Position numbers and translations under genes: made by a program. Positions 17,480 through 26,356 of a stretch of 64,000 bases of DNA are shown piece by piece. This DNA is from Hydrogenimonas sp. SS33. Its GTDB lineage: Bacteria; Campylobacterota; Campylobacteria; Campylobacterales; Hydrogenimonadaceae. The notes beneath the pieces are model-generated. The model saw nothing but the letters and a program-made list of their open reading frames with translations, did no database searches and was not told where the DNA came from. The stretch covers positions 186,001-250,000 of the forward strand of contig NZ_AP026369.1 in assembly GCF_040436365.1 (NCBI RefSeq). Reading direction: 5' to 3'. Each line of letters opens with the position of its first letter. The first letter of the stretch is position 1.

Positions 17480-17980
17480 ATGAAATTCTACACGGCCGAC
17501 ATTTGCGACGAACTGCAGGATGAGGTGCAGGTTTTCGAGCCCGTTTTCAAACCCTATGGCGGGGTGGAGGCGGCTTTCGGGCCCATACGCACGCTCAGGC
17601 TGGAGCGTAATAACACGGAACTCATCGCCATGCTCAAGGAGCCCGGGAACGACGCCTTTTTGGTGGTGGATGTCGCTGCCGAATATTGGGCCGTCGTGGG
17701 GGAGAATCTGATGAAGCTAGCCCACCACAACGGCTGGGCCGGCATCCTGGTCAACGGCTACGTCCGCGACATTCATGTCACCCAAACCGTGCCGGTGGGG
17801 CTCTGGGCACTGGGGACCTGTCCGCGCAAGAGTTTCGAGCATAACCCCGCCGAGCGCGGCGTGCCGCTCAGTTTCGGCGGTGTGGAGCTGAAAGAGGGGG
17901 AGTGGCTTCTTGCCGACCGCGACGGGGTCATCGTTGTGACGGACGAGGCGATGGAGCGGCTGCAGGAGAAACTTTTTTAG
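17480..17980 (+). CDS. rraA: RraA-family protein
   Basis: The 166-residue protein begins TADICDELQDEVQVFEPVF and contains NGWAGILVNGYVRDI and FGGVELKEGEWLLADRDGVIV, the RraA/HMG aldolase-like fold signature. In Escherichia coli RraA inhibits RNase E; related proteins are class II aldolases. Campylobacterota generally rely on RNases Y and J (rny lies at 38.7 kb here), so an RNase E partner is doubtful, and an aldolase or other role is equally possible. RBS GAAAAGG lies upstream of the ATG. Confidence 0.85.
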   Translation: MKFYTADICDELQDEVQVFEPVFKPYGGVEAAFGPIRTLRLERNNTELIAMLKEPGNDAFLVVDVAAEYWAVVGENLMKLAHHNGWAGILVNGYVRDIHVTQTVPVGLWALGTCPRKSFEHNPAERGVPLSFGGVELKEGEWLLADRDGVIVVTDEAMERLQEKLF

Positions 17981-18077
17981 ACTAACCCCAAAATTGACAA
18001 CTGTTCTCAAAAAGGTTAGAATAACCGCTAACGGCCCGAAAGCGGCGCCGGGGAGATAAAAAACGAAAGGAGTAGGC

Positions 18078-18383
18078 GTGAAGCGGATTATTCAGATCGT
18101 TCTGCTGATGGCGCTCTTTGTCAATGCGGCGCACGCCTACTTCATCGTGGCCGAAGAGCACTGCACCCACGAAACGGTGCACGAGTATGTGGTGGAGATG
18201 GAGCATGGAAGCCAGTGCGGTGACCTGTGCGACCTTCACCATATGTTCCATCTTCAGGCCATTCCCGTCACGCCGGCGGTGGTGCTTCCCCGATTGAGCC
18301 GCCAACCGGAGCTTCCGGAGTACAAAGAGCACTACCAACCTCACCTCGACGAACCCTCCTATCGACCCCCTATAACTCTCTGA
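18078..18383 (+). CDS. Periplasmic His/Cys-rich small protein heading a metal-efflux operon
   Basis: The 101-residue protein has a signal peptide (MKRIIQIVLLMALFVNAAHA) and a mature N-terminal half rich in potential metal ligands: EEHCTHETVHEY, MEHGSQCGDLCDLHHMFH. The C-terminal half is proline-rich. The start is GTG after AAAGGAG. It lies ahead of cytochrome, PepSY and CusCBA-type genes, so a metal-sensing or metal-passing role in the periplasm is plausible. No named family is recognised. Confidence 0.7.
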   Translation: MKRIIQIVLLMALFVNAAHAYFIVAEEHCTHETVHEYVVEMEHGSQCGDLCDLHHMFHLQAIPVTPAVVLPRLSRQPELPEYKEHYQPHLDEPSYRPPITL

Positions 18384-18501
18384 TCTTTTTTTCGACCACG
18401 CCGAACGATCGCTGAATAGCGATGTAACGGTGTTTGGCACTTTTGTGTTGCCGAGCAACTCCCTGTTTTAATACGAACATCGAAATGTTGGAGAGAAAAT
18501 C

Positions 18502-18963
18502 ATGAAAACGAATATCGTAACGGCCCTGCTTCTGGGCGCTGCGTCCCTATGGGCATCCCCGGAAGGCGCCAAAGTCTACGAAAACTACTGCAAGGCGTGC
18601 CACACGCTTCAACCTCCGTCGGCGATGGCCCGGAGCCAGGCGATGAAAGCGCCTCCCATGATGATGGTCGCCCACCGGGTCCGCCGTTTTGTCGGCGGTG
18701 ACAAAGTACGCTTTGTCGCCTTCGTCACCGATTACATCCGGCATCCCGACCGCTCCAAAGGGGTCTGCATGCCCATGGCGTACCGGCGCTTCGGCACGAT
18801 GCCCCCCATCGGTGCCTCTATGAGCGTAAAGGAGCGCCGCAGCGTCGCCGAGTGGATATACGAGCGTTTCAAAAGCACCGGCGGCGCATGGATGGGCCAC
18901 GGCGGCATGGGAAAAGGGTGCCGCATGGGCGGTATGCACGGCCCGATGCAGGAGAGGCCATGA
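18502..18963 (+). CDS. Periplasmic mono-heme cytochrome c with Met/Gly/His tail
   Basis: The 153-residue protein has a signal peptide (to about residue 18) and one heme c site CKACH (Cys30, Cys33, His34). A later MPPIGA segment may supply the distal methionine. The C-terminal 25 residues (GGAWMGHGGMGKGCRMGGMH) are rich in Met, His, Gly and one Cys, which suggests copper or silver binding. It sits in the metal-efflux operon, with ATGA overlap to the next gene. Linking a cytochrome to a Cus-like pump is unusual. Confidence 0.85.
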   Translation: MKTNIVTALLLGAASLWASPEGAKVYENYCKACHTLQPPSAMARSQAMKAPPMMMVAHRVRRFVGGDKVRFVAFVTDYIRHPDRSKGVCMPMAYRRFGTMPPIGASMSVKERRSVAEWIYERFKSTGGAWMGHGGMGKGCRMGGMHGPMQERP

Positions 18964-19289
18964 GAAGAATCCTTTCGCTTCTCGCCTGCTTCGTCATCGT
19001 TGCCGCGGCAGGGGAGAACATCACGCCCCAGGAGCACAACCGCTTCCACAACAGCAACCACCGGCCCACCATCCGGCTGCAGAAAGAGCGGACGATGCAG
19101 GAGCTGGTGCGGATAGACCGCTCTCAGGCCCGAAAGATCGCCAGGGAAAAGTGTCCCGATGCCGGCATAGAAAAGATAGAGCTTCGCCACCGCAACCGGT
19201 TGATCTACTGGCAGGTGACTACCCCGGCGTGCCGGTTGAAAATCGACGCCGTGAGCGGATCGATCATCGAGAAGGAGAATCGGAAATGA
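18960..19289 (+). CDS. Periplasmic PepSY-like protein
   Basis: From the ATG overlapping the cytochrome stop, the product is 109 residues, with a short signal peptide (MRRILSLLACFVIVAAAGE) and a PepSY-like domain: SQARKIAREKCPDAGIEKIE, then YWQVTTPACRLKIDAVSGSI. PepSY modules occur in secreted peptidase inhibitors and membrane redox proteins. Its stop overlaps the next start (ATGA), so it is co-translated with the efflux genes. Confidence 0.75.
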   Translation: MRRILSLLACFVIVAAAGENITPQEHNRFHNSNHRPTIRLQKERTMQELVRIDRSQARKIAREKCPDAGIEKIELRHRNRLIYWQVTTPACRLKIDAVSGSIIEKENRK

Positions 19290-20455
19290 AAAAGATTTTA
19301 CTGCTTGGCGCGGGTTTCGTTCTGCTGTTCGCTCAGGAGTACAGGACATTCGAACGGCAAGTCCTCGAAAAAGCGCCCGAAATCGAAGCGCTGCATCTGC
19401 AACGGGATGTGGCGAGACTGGAAGGCGAAAAACGCCTGCGTTATGACAACCCCTCCCTGGAGGTGGAAGGGAGCCGTTTCGATGCCGATGCGGGCGGCGA
19501 CGAGAACGGATGGCGGGCGGCGCTGAACCAGCCCTTCCGGGTTTTCGGCCTCGGCGATGACCTGAAAGCCTATGCCCAGGCGCTGCAGACGATCGCCGCT
19601 ACCGGGTATGAAAAGGGGGTCGCCGCTATGAAGAGAGAGCTTCGCACCCTCTATACCGGCTATGTCCTGGCGGTACGCCAAAAGGCGCTCTTGAAGGAGC
19701 GGACCGCCCTGGCCGAAAGGCTGGAGCGGATCGCGCAGGAGCGTTTCAGGGAAGGGGGCGGCACGAAGGCGCGGGTGATGCAGGCATCGTTGCAGCGTAT
19801 CGACGCCGAGTCGAAGCTCCTTGAGCAGGAACGGCGCATTCAGGCGCGCTACTACGCCCTGCTTAAAGCGGCCCAGACGGAGGGGCACCCCTCCCTCGCC
19901 GCGGCCTTCCTCTATCCCGTCGAAAAGGTCGAAACTGTCAAAGGGCCCGCCAACCCTTCGCTCGCGCAGCTCGAAGCGGAGTCGAAACGTTACGAAGCGG
20001 AGTCGAAGGTGAACGACCGCAGCGTCAAGTCGTGGAACCTCTTTACCGAGTATGAAGAGGAGCCTGACCAGTCCATCGCACGTATCGGCGTGGGGGTGGC
20101 GCTGCCGCTTTTCAACCGAAACGCCCAGGAGCGGCAGATCGCTTCCATTAGAGCCAAACAGAAGCGGCTGGAGGCGCTGAAGCTGCGGCGGCAGCAGAGA
20201 GTACAGATCGCGTCGCTGAAGAGCCGGCTGGAGAATCTGGCGCGAACCTACCGCACCCTCGAAAAGCAGAAAAAGAAGTTAGAAGCGCTTCTGGCCCTCT
20301 TTACGGAGGGGTACAAAACGTCGCAGATCTCCCTGCTCGACCTCATCGAAACCCAAAAGAGCCTCATCGAAACCAAAGGGCGCCTGCTGCAGACGCAGTA
20401 TCTGGCCAATCTCTACCGAATCAATATCGAATACCTGGAAGGAACATTGCAATGA
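19286..20455 (+). CDS. TolC/CusC-type outer membrane efflux protein
   Basis: The 389-residue protein has a signal peptide (MKKILLLGAGFVLLFAQ) and long alpha-helical repeats ending in LLDLIETQKSLIETKGRLLQ and YLANLYRINIEYLEGTLQ, the outer-membrane efflux protein pattern. It would form the trimeric exit duct for the adaptor and RND pump encoded next. I chose the start overlapping the PepSY gene stop (ATGA); an in-frame upstream extension lacks a signal sequence. Overlaps with both neighbours indicate one operon. Confidence 0.88.
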   Translation: MKKILLLGAGFVLLFAQEYRTFERQVLEKAPEIEALHLQRDVARLEGEKRLRYDNPSLEVEGSRFDADAGGDENGWRAALNQPFRVFGLGDDLKAYAQALQTIAATGYEKGVAAMKRELRTLYTGYVLAVRQKALLKERTALAERLERIAQERFREGGGTKARVMQASLQRIDAESKLLEQERRIQARYYALLKAAQTEGHPSLAAAFLYPVEKVETVKGPANPSLAQLEAESKRYEAESKVNDRSVKSWNLFTEYEEEPDQSIARIGVGVALPLFNRNAQERQIASIRAKQKRLEALKLRRQQRVQIASLKSRLENLARTYRTLEKQKKKLEALLALFTEGYKTSQISLLDLIETQKSLIETKGRLLQTQYLANLYRINIEYLEGTLQ

Positions 20456-21537
20456 AAAAGAGTCTTATCTTTCTATTGGCCTCGTTTCTGACTCTCTACG
20501 CCGCTGGCATCGAAACGGATGTGGCGGTTCAGAAACGTTTCGGAAAAACGGTGCGTACCAACGCCAAGGTCGTGCAGCTGAGCAACCAGCGCCAGGAGAT
20601 CGTCTCCCGCATCGGGGGCCATCTGGAGCGCTATTTCGTCAAGCCCGGCGCGGAGGTCAGACGCGGCGACGCGGTGGCGAAGATCAAGTCGCTGGAACTT
20701 TCCCGCATGAGTGCGGAGTACCTCGCTCTCAAAACCAAGCGGCGTTCCGCCAAAGAGCGGCTCGAATCGACCCGGCGGCTCTACGCCAAGGGGCTCGCTT
20801 CCAGGCAGGACCTCAACCGCGAAGAGATGGCGCTCGCCTCCATCGACGCCAGCCTCAACACGCTGGCGAGCCAGCTGCACTCCCTGGGCATCGATGCAAA
20901 AAAGCTCACGAAAGCGACGGACACCCTGGTCATTCGCGCCCATATGGACGGCCGCATCGAGAAACTCAACCTTCCCCTTCACGCCAACTTCACTGCCGAG
21001 ACCCCCATCGTCTCCCTGGTGCAAAAAAGCGGTTACTACGCCATCGCCTATCTGAATATAGAAGATGCCCTCCATGCGCCCAAAGGGGTCAAAGGGCGCT
21101 TCACATTAGGAGACGAGAGCTTCGCCTGCCGCTACCTCTACCTGATGCCGGGGGTGGACGAAGAGACCCAGCGGGCCCAGATGCTTTTCTGGGTCGAAAG
21201 TGCCAAAAAGCCCCTTCTTCTCAACGCCTACGGTGAAATGAGGCTGCAGATGCCCCCTTATAAAACACAGACCGTGGTCAAACGCACGGGCCTGACGATG
21301 CTTGAGGGAGAGTGGGTGCTCTTCGTTCCCGCCAAAGAGAAAGAGCATGAAGAAGAGGAGGAGCATGAACACCACAAAGCCCTCCCCTATGAACCCCGCG
21401 TCGTCGAGGTGCTGGGAACCTTCGGCGAAGAAGCGGCGGTCAGGGGCATCGCGCCCGGCGAGGCCTACGTCAGCGACGGGGTCTGGTTCGTCAAGTCGAT
21501 GCTGCTCAAGTCCGAACTGGGCGAGCATGGGCATTGA
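20452..21537 (+). CDS. Periplasmic adaptor (membrane fusion protein) of metal RND efflux, CusB/CzcB-like
   Basis: The 361-residue protein has a signal peptide, a lipoyl-like half domain (GGHLERYFVKPGAEVRRGDAV), an alpha-hairpin (residues ~85-150) and beta-barrel domains. A His/Glu-rich stretch KEKEHEEEEEHEHHK lies at about residues 293-308, and the protein ends GEHGH; both are likely metal-binding. It connects the RND pump to the TolC-like duct and may pass periplasmic metal to the pump, as known for CusB. Confidence 0.9.
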   Translation: MKKSLIFLLASFLTLYAAGIETDVAVQKRFGKTVRTNAKVVQLSNQRQEIVSRIGGHLERYFVKPGAEVRRGDAVAKIKSLELSRMSAEYLALKTKRRSAKERLESTRRLYAKGLASRQDLNREEMALASIDASLNTLASQLHSLGIDAKKLTKATDTLVIRAHMDGRIEKLNLPLHANFTAETPIVSLVQKSGYYAIAYLNIEDALHAPKGVKGRFTLGDESFACRYLYLMPGVDEETQRAQMLFWVESAKKPLLLNAYGEMRLQMPPYKTQTVVKRTGLTMLEGEWVLFVPAKEKEHEEEEEHEHHKALPYEPRVVEVLGTFGEEAAVRGIAPGEAYVSDGVWFVKSMLLKSELGEHGH

Positions 21538-21550
21538 TGGAACAGTGAAC

Positions 21551-21566
21551 GGGGCTTTTGTGCCCC
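21551..21566 (+). terminator. Hairpin between adaptor and pump genes
   Basis: GGGGC, loop TTTTGT, GCCCC lies 13 bp after the adaptor stop. No U-tract follows, so it is more likely an attenuating or mRNA-stabilising hairpin than a full terminator. A TGAACAG/TGAACGG-like heptamer precedes it (GAACAGTGAACGGGG). Confidence 0.4.
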
Positions 21567-21602
21567 CTGCATAGGTTTGCATAAATAAAAGGTTGAACCA
21601 TT

Positions 21603-24600
21603 ATGAAAGCGTTTTTCAAACTACTGATACGGTATAAGTTTCTCGTCATCGCCCTTTTCGTGGCGATCGCGGGATTCGGGTACCAGGCGTACCGGGAGAT
21701 TCCCGTGGACGCCTTTCCCGACATTACTCCCAAACAGGTGGTGATCTACACCGAGAGCCCGGGCAACTCCGCCCAGGATATCGAAACACTGATCACCTAT
21801 CCCATCGAGTCGGCCATGGCGGGGCTTCCGGGGGTGAAGATGATCTTGAGCAACTCCATCTTCGGGCTCTCCTACGTCTCGATCTTCTTCGAAGACAACT
21901 ACGACATCTACTTCCTTCGCCAGCTCGTGACCGAGCGGCTCAACACGGTGGAGATTCCCAAAGGGTGGGGCAAGCCGGTCATGGGGCCCAACACCACGGG
22001 GCTTGGCCAGGTCTTCTGGTACCGGCTGGCGGACAAGAGCGGCAAGTATGACCTGACACAGCTTCGTGCCCTGCAGGAGTATGTGGTCGCCCCGATGCTC
22101 AAGGCGGTGGACGGGGTCGAAGAGGTGATCGGCTGGGGCGGTTTCGACAAGCAGTACGACGTGCTGATCGACCCCAAACGGCTCCAGGCGCTGGATGTCA
22201 CCTACGACGAGATCGTCGACGCCCTGCAGCGAAGCAACCGGAATGCGGGCGGGCAGTACCTGGAGATGAACCGGGAGCAGTATCTGATTCGCGGGGACGG
22301 CTTCTACAAGAGCCTCGACGACATCCGCAACAGCGTCATCAAGGCCAAAGAGGGGCGTGCCGTGACCATCGGCGACGTGGCGAAGGTGCAGCCGGGCAAG
22401 GCCCCCCGGTTCGGCGCCGTCACCGTCGACGGGAAGGAGGCGATGTTCGGCATGGTGCTCCAGCGCAGCGCCACCAACGCCGCCAAAGTGGTCGAGCGCA
22501 TCAAGGAGAAGCTGCCCCTGGTCGACGCCGCGTTGCCTGAAGGGGTGTCGCTGAAGGCTATCTACGACCGGACCGAAATCACCCACAAGGCGGTGAAGAC
22601 CATGACCGGCGCCCTGGCGACGGGGGCGATACTGGTGGCGATTGTCCTCTTTCTCTTTCTCTTCGAGCTGCGCAGCGCCTTCATCGTCATCCTCTCTCTG
22701 CCGCTGTCGCTGCTCATCGCCTTTTTGCTGATGAAACACTACGGCATCAGCGCCAACCTGATGAGCCTCTCGGGGCTGGCCATCGCCATCGGGATGATCG
22801 TCGACGGCACCATCGTCGTGGTGGAGAACGCTTTCCGGCTGCTCCATGAGCGGCCCAAAGATTCCAAACTGGAGATCATCGCCGAAGCGGCGGCGGGGGT
22901 GGCCAAGCCGGTCACATTCGCCTTGCTCATCATCGCCGCGGTCTTCATTCCGCTGCTGAGCCTGGGGGGACTGGCGGGCAAACTCTACACCCCCATGGCC
23001 ATTGACATTGTCTTCGTCATGCTGGGCTCCCTTGCCGTGGCGATGCTGCTGGTGCCGGTGCTGGCCTATCTTTTCCTCAAACCCGCCAAAAGCGGGGTCA
23101 GCCCGCTGATGCGCGCCATCAAGGCGCTCTATGTGCCGGTGCTGGAGTTCTGCCTGCGTCACGCCAAAGCGGTGACGCTGCTGGCGGCGGTTCTCTTCGT
23201 CGTCAGTGCCGTGGCGCTGAGCCGCCAGGGGCGGGAGTTCATGCCCGAACTCAACGAAGAGTCCATCATGTACCGGGTCATCGCCATTCCCGGCACGGCG
23301 CTGGGCGAGAGCGTGGCCCTCTCCAAAGAGATCGAGGGGTATCTGCTCAAACAGTACCCCCGACAGGTGGAAAGCGTGCTGGCGATGATCGGCCGGAGCG
23401 AAAAGGGCGAGACGGCCCAGGGCAACTACATGGAGATTTTGCTGACCCTCAAGCCCGGCATCGAAGAGCTAAAGAGGCTGGCGAAAGAGATGACCGAGAA
23501 GCTGCAGCACCGGTTCAACTATGTGCAGTTCGTGCCCACCCAGCCCATCGCCATGCGGATCGAAGAGCTGCTGGAGGGGGTCAAGGCGGAGCTGGCGGTG
23601 AAGATTTTCGGCGAGAACCAGAAAGAGATGGATGCCATCGCCGCCCGGATCCAGAAGGTGCTGCAAAGCATCGACGGGTTGGAGCGCACCGAGGTGGAGA
23701 CCCAGCTTGGCCAGGCGCAGATCCGCATCCGCCCCGATTTCCTGGCGCTTTCTCGTTACGGCATCGGGGTGGATGAGGTGATGCGCGTCATCCGCCACGG
23801 CATCGGGGAGGAGCCGGTGACCGAAAAGATCGAAGGGGTGAGGCGTTTCGGCGTCGTCCCCAAAATCGTAGGTGCTAAGAGAGACATAGTGGCCATCGGC
23901 GAGACGCTGCTTAGAAGCCGAAGCGGCAAAATGGTCCCGCTCAAAGAGGTGTGCCACATCTCGGTGGAGCAGGGGCCCTCCTTCATCAAACGGGAGAACC
24001 TGAGCCGCTACATGGTCATCTCCTTCGACGTGGAGGGGCGGGACATCGCCTCCTTCGTCAAGGAGGCCGACGCCAAAATCAGAAAAGAAGTCACCATTCC
24101 CAAAGGGTACTACATCCGCTGGGCGGGCGACTTCAAAAACATGGAGGAGGCGACCAGGAAACTGATGGTCATCATCCCCGTCACCTTCGTGCTCATTTTG
24201 CTGCTGCTCTATACCGCCTTCAACTCCTTCAAAAAGTCGCTGCTGATTCTGCTGGGCGTGCCTCTGGGGCTCATCGGCGGTATCGCGGCACTGGTCATGA
24301 GCGGCGAGTACCTGAGCGTTTCCGCCATCGTCGGCTTCATCGCCATCTTCGCCATCGCCATTCTCAACGGCATCGTGCTGGTGAGCTTCATCGACGAACT
24401 GCGGGAGAAATTCCCCGACGTGGCGCTGCCATCCCTGCTCAAGGATGCCGCCAGCCTGCGGTTGCGGCCCGTGCTGATGACCGCCTTTACGACGCTCTTT
24501 GGCATTTTGCCGCTTCTGTGGGCGACGGGGGTGGGAAGCGAGATCCAGTACCCCCTGGCGGTCGTGGTCACCGGCGGCATCGTCAGCTCTACGGTTCTGA

Positions 24601-24653
24601 CGCTTCTGGTTCTGCCTGCGCTCTACCTGCTCTTTTATCGTAAAGTGAGGTAA
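21603..24653 (+). CDS. Heavy-metal efflux RND pump, CusA/CzcA family
   Basis: The 1016-residue inner-membrane protein has the RND layout of two sets of six transmembrane helices with two large periplasmic loops. It starts with FRYKFLVIALFVAIAGFGYQ-like helix 1 followed by DAFPDITPKQVVIYTE, a heavy-metal RND hallmark. The TM4 motif reads AIAIGMIVDGTIVVVEN with Asp near residue 401. This resembles the AIAIG-type (Cu/Ag-like or unassigned) subgroup more than the DFG-type Zn/Co subgroup. Methionines in the loops may form a copper relay but I cannot place them structurally. It is the last gene of the operon started at 18078. Confidence 0.92.
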   Translation: MKAFFKLLIRYKFLVIALFVAIAGFGYQAYREIPVDAFPDITPKQVVIYTESPGNSAQDIETLITYPIESAMAGLPGVKMILSNSIFGLSYVSIFFEDNYDIYFLRQLVTERLNTVEIPKGWGKPVMGPNTTGLGQVFWYRLADKSGKYDLTQLRALQEYVVAPMLKAVDGVEEVIGWGGFDKQYDVLIDPKRLQALDVTYDEIVDALQRSNRNAGGQYLEMNREQYLIRGDGFYKSLDDIRNSVIKAKEGRAVTIGDVAKVQPGKAPRFGAVTVDGKEAMFGMVLQRSATNAAKVVERIKEKLPLVDAALPEGVSLKAIYDRTEITHKAVKTMTGALATGAILVAIVLFLFLFELRSAFIVILSLPLSLLIAFLLMKHYGISANLMSLSGLAIAIGMIVDGTIVVVENAFRLLHERPKDSKLEIIAEAAAGVAKPVTFALLIIAAVFIPLLSLGGLAGKLYTPMAIDIVFVMLGSLAVAMLLVPVLAYLFLKPAKSGVSPLMRAIKALYVPVLEFCLRHAKAVTLLAAVLFVVSAVALSRQGREFMPELNEESIMYRVIAIPGTALGESVALSKEIEGYLLKQYPRQVESVLAMIGRSEKGETAQGNYMEILLTLKPGIEELKRLAKEMTEKLQHRFNYVQFVPTQPIAMRIEELLEGVKAELAVKIFGENQKEMDAIAARIQKVLQSIDGLERTEVETQLGQAQIRIRPDFLALSRYGIGVDEVMRVIRHGIGEEPVTEKIEGVRRFGVVPKIVGAKRDIVAIGETLLRSRSGKMVPLKEVCHISVEQGPSFIKRENLSRYMVISFDVEGRDIASFVKEADAKIRKEVTIPKGYYIRWAGDFKNMEEATRKLMVIIPVTFVLILLLLYTAFNSFKKSLLILLGVPLGLIGGIAALVMSGEYLSVSAIVGFIAIFAIAILNGIVLVSFIDELREKFPDVALPSLLKDAASLRLRPVLMTAFTTLFGILPLLWATGVGSEIQYPLAVVVTGGIVSSTVLTLLVLPALYLLFYRKVR

Positions 24654-24665
24654 GTGACCCGGTGG

Positions 24666-24735
24666 TATAATTTCGACTATTATTAACGCCTGATGTTACA
24701 AAATCTGTGTATGTTTTGCGTAACATCGGTTCAAA
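24666..24735 (+). promoter_or_regulatory. -10 box followed by terminal arms of the dispersed repeat (leader of metallopeptidase gene)
   Basis: TATAAT at 24666-24671 is followed by GATGTTACAAAA at about 24692 and TGTTTTGCGTAACATCGGTT to 24735. The last two are the left and right arms of the dispersed repeat without the central hairpins. The segment would lie in the 5' untranslated region of the gene at 24749. Confidence 0.5.
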
Positions 24736-24748
24736 AGAAGGTTGACGG

Positions 24749-25651
24749 ATGCGACTGGACGATATGAGAGAGAGTGAAAATGTCGAAGACAGACGTTTTC
24801 AAACCGGAGGTTTCGGAGGAAGGGCCGGAGGTGTTTTGCGGCTTTTGCCTCTGGTAAGGTCACTTTTAAGGACGAAATTCGGCTGGCTTATCATCGCCGC
24901 AGGTGTTGTAGCCTATATGAAGGGATACGACCCGCTGGCGCTTTTGCAGGGCAGTCCGGCGGCTACGGAAAAGAGGGTTCCGGCCCGGGAGGATCATGGA
25001 GCACGCTTCATAAAACGGGTGTTGGCTTCCACGGAGGATGTATGGAGCCGTCTCCTTCCGAAATACGGAAAACGGTATACGAAGCCGACACTCGTTCTGT
25101 TTAGGGGATCGACCCAAAGCGGATGCGGATACGCTTCGGCACAGACGGGCCCCTTCTACTGCCCCGCGGACAGAAAAGTCTACCTCGATCTTGGGTTTTT
25201 CGATCAGTTGGCGAACCGGCACGATGCGCCCGGCGATTTTGCCCAGGCCTACGTGCTGGCCCATGAGATAGGCCACCATGTCCAGAATATTTTCGGAACC
25301 CTCGAAAAGGTCCACAGAGCGCAAAAGAATGCACTTCAGATAGGAGACAAAACGACGGCGAACCATCTGCAGATTCCTGTGGAACTGCAGGCAGACTGCT
25401 ATGCGGGCATATGGGCCCATTACAACCAAAACCGCCTCGATCCCGGAGATGTGGAGGAGGCGATCACCGCCGCATCGCATATCGGTGATGATACGCTGCA
25501 GAAAGAGGCGCGGGGTTACGTGGTCCCCGACAGCTTCACCCACGGCACTTCGAAACAGAGAGTGACATGGTTTCTGCGGGGATTCAAAAGCGGGAAACCG
25601 GAAGCCTGCAACACATTCCGTCTACCCCGCACGGCTATTTTTAACCGGTGA
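24749..25651 (+). CDS. Neutral zinc metallopeptidase, YpfJ/KPN_02809 family
   Basis: The 300-residue protein has an N-terminal glycine-rich segment (FQTGGFGGRAGG), one membrane helix (about residues 48-62) and a metallopeptidase domain with HEIGHH (His172, Glu173, His176). It also has the family-typical GCGYASAQTGPFYCPADRKV upstream and ELQADCYAGIWAHY downstream, the latter supplying the third ligand. Substrates are not known. It ends 13 bp from a convergent gene. Base composition is lower in G+C than in the neighbouring efflux genes. Confidence 0.9.
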   Translation: MRLDDMRESENVEDRRFQTGGFGGRAGGVLRLLPLVRSLLRTKFGWLIIAAGVVAYMKGYDPLALLQGSPAATEKRVPAREDHGARFIKRVLASTEDVWSRLLPKYGKRYTKPTLVLFRGSTQSGCGYASAQTGPFYCPADRKVYLDLGFFDQLANRHDAPGDFAQAYVLAHEIGHHVQNIFGTLEKVHRAQKNALQIGDKTTANHLQIPVELQADCYAGIWAHYNQNRLDPGDVEEAITAASHIGDDTLQKEARGYVVPDSFTHGTSKQRVTWFLRGFKSGKPEACNTFRLPRTAIFNR

Positions 25652-25664
25652 CTACTGCGTAAAG

Positions 25665-26201
25665 TTATTTTTTGATTTTCGTAATCTTCGACCCCTCCAG
25701 GGTCAGGTTGTACATCAGTCCCTGGTTGCCGAAAACGAAACCGACGACAGGGTCTTTGAAATCGATGGTGTTGATATCTTCACCCACGCCCCACTTGGCG
25801 ATGGCGACGGAAGCGTCGGCCCCGATTTTCCAGCCGTCGCTCTTTCTGAATTCGTTCAGGGCTTTCTGGGTCAGGAAAACGATGATGACCGACTTCTTCT
25901 GGGCCCCGATCTGCCACCCGAAAGAGGCGGAGACGGTATTGTAGTAGTCGACGATTCTTCCGCCCATAAGCAGCGCCCCCTCGCCATACTCTCCCCCGAT
26001 GCCGAACCCCGCTTTGTAGACATTGGGAAAGACCAGGTACCCTTTCGCCTTGCGGAGGAACTCGCTCCCCCCGTTGACCTCTTTGTCGAAGCGTTTGATC
26101 GTCGCGCGGATTTCGATATTCAGCTCCTCCTTCGAAGCCGCCGTCAGTGTCGTGACAGCCGCGAACAGCGTCAGAAGAAGCATTATTGACACTTTTTTCA
26201 C
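25665..26201 (-). CDS. SYLF/YSC84-type lipid-binding domain protein, secreted
   Basis: The 178-residue protein has a signal peptide (KKVSIMLLLTLFAAVTTLTA) and the SYLF/Ysc84 domain: KAKGYLVFPNVYKAGFGIGG, GEYGEGALLM and SFGWQIGAQKKSVIIVF. I prefer the GTG at 26201 because AAGGAGA lies 8 bp upstream. The in-frame ATG at 26216 would put that ribosome-binding site inside the coding region. Bacterial members are periplasmic or outer-membrane proteins of unclear role. Confidence 0.85.
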   Translation of the reverse strand: MKKVSIMLLLTLFAAVTTLTAASKEELNIEIRATIKRFDKEVNGGSEFLRKAKGYLVFPNVYKAGFGIGGEYGEGALLMGGRIVDYYNTVSASFGWQIGAQKKSVIIVFLTQKALNEFRKSDGWKIGADASVAIAKWGVGEDINTIDFKDPVVGFVFGNQGLMYNLTLEGSKITKIKK

Positions 26202-26356
26202 ACTCTCTCCTTGCAACCTTTTTGGGGTGTATTATAGCTTTTGGAACGGGGGATGCCGGGTGAATCGTTGTAAACGGCACATAGAAACCGGGTGAAAGCG
26301 CCATCTCAACCGTTTCGTAGTAAAATCTTCTACATTTACGACATTTTGGACGGGAT

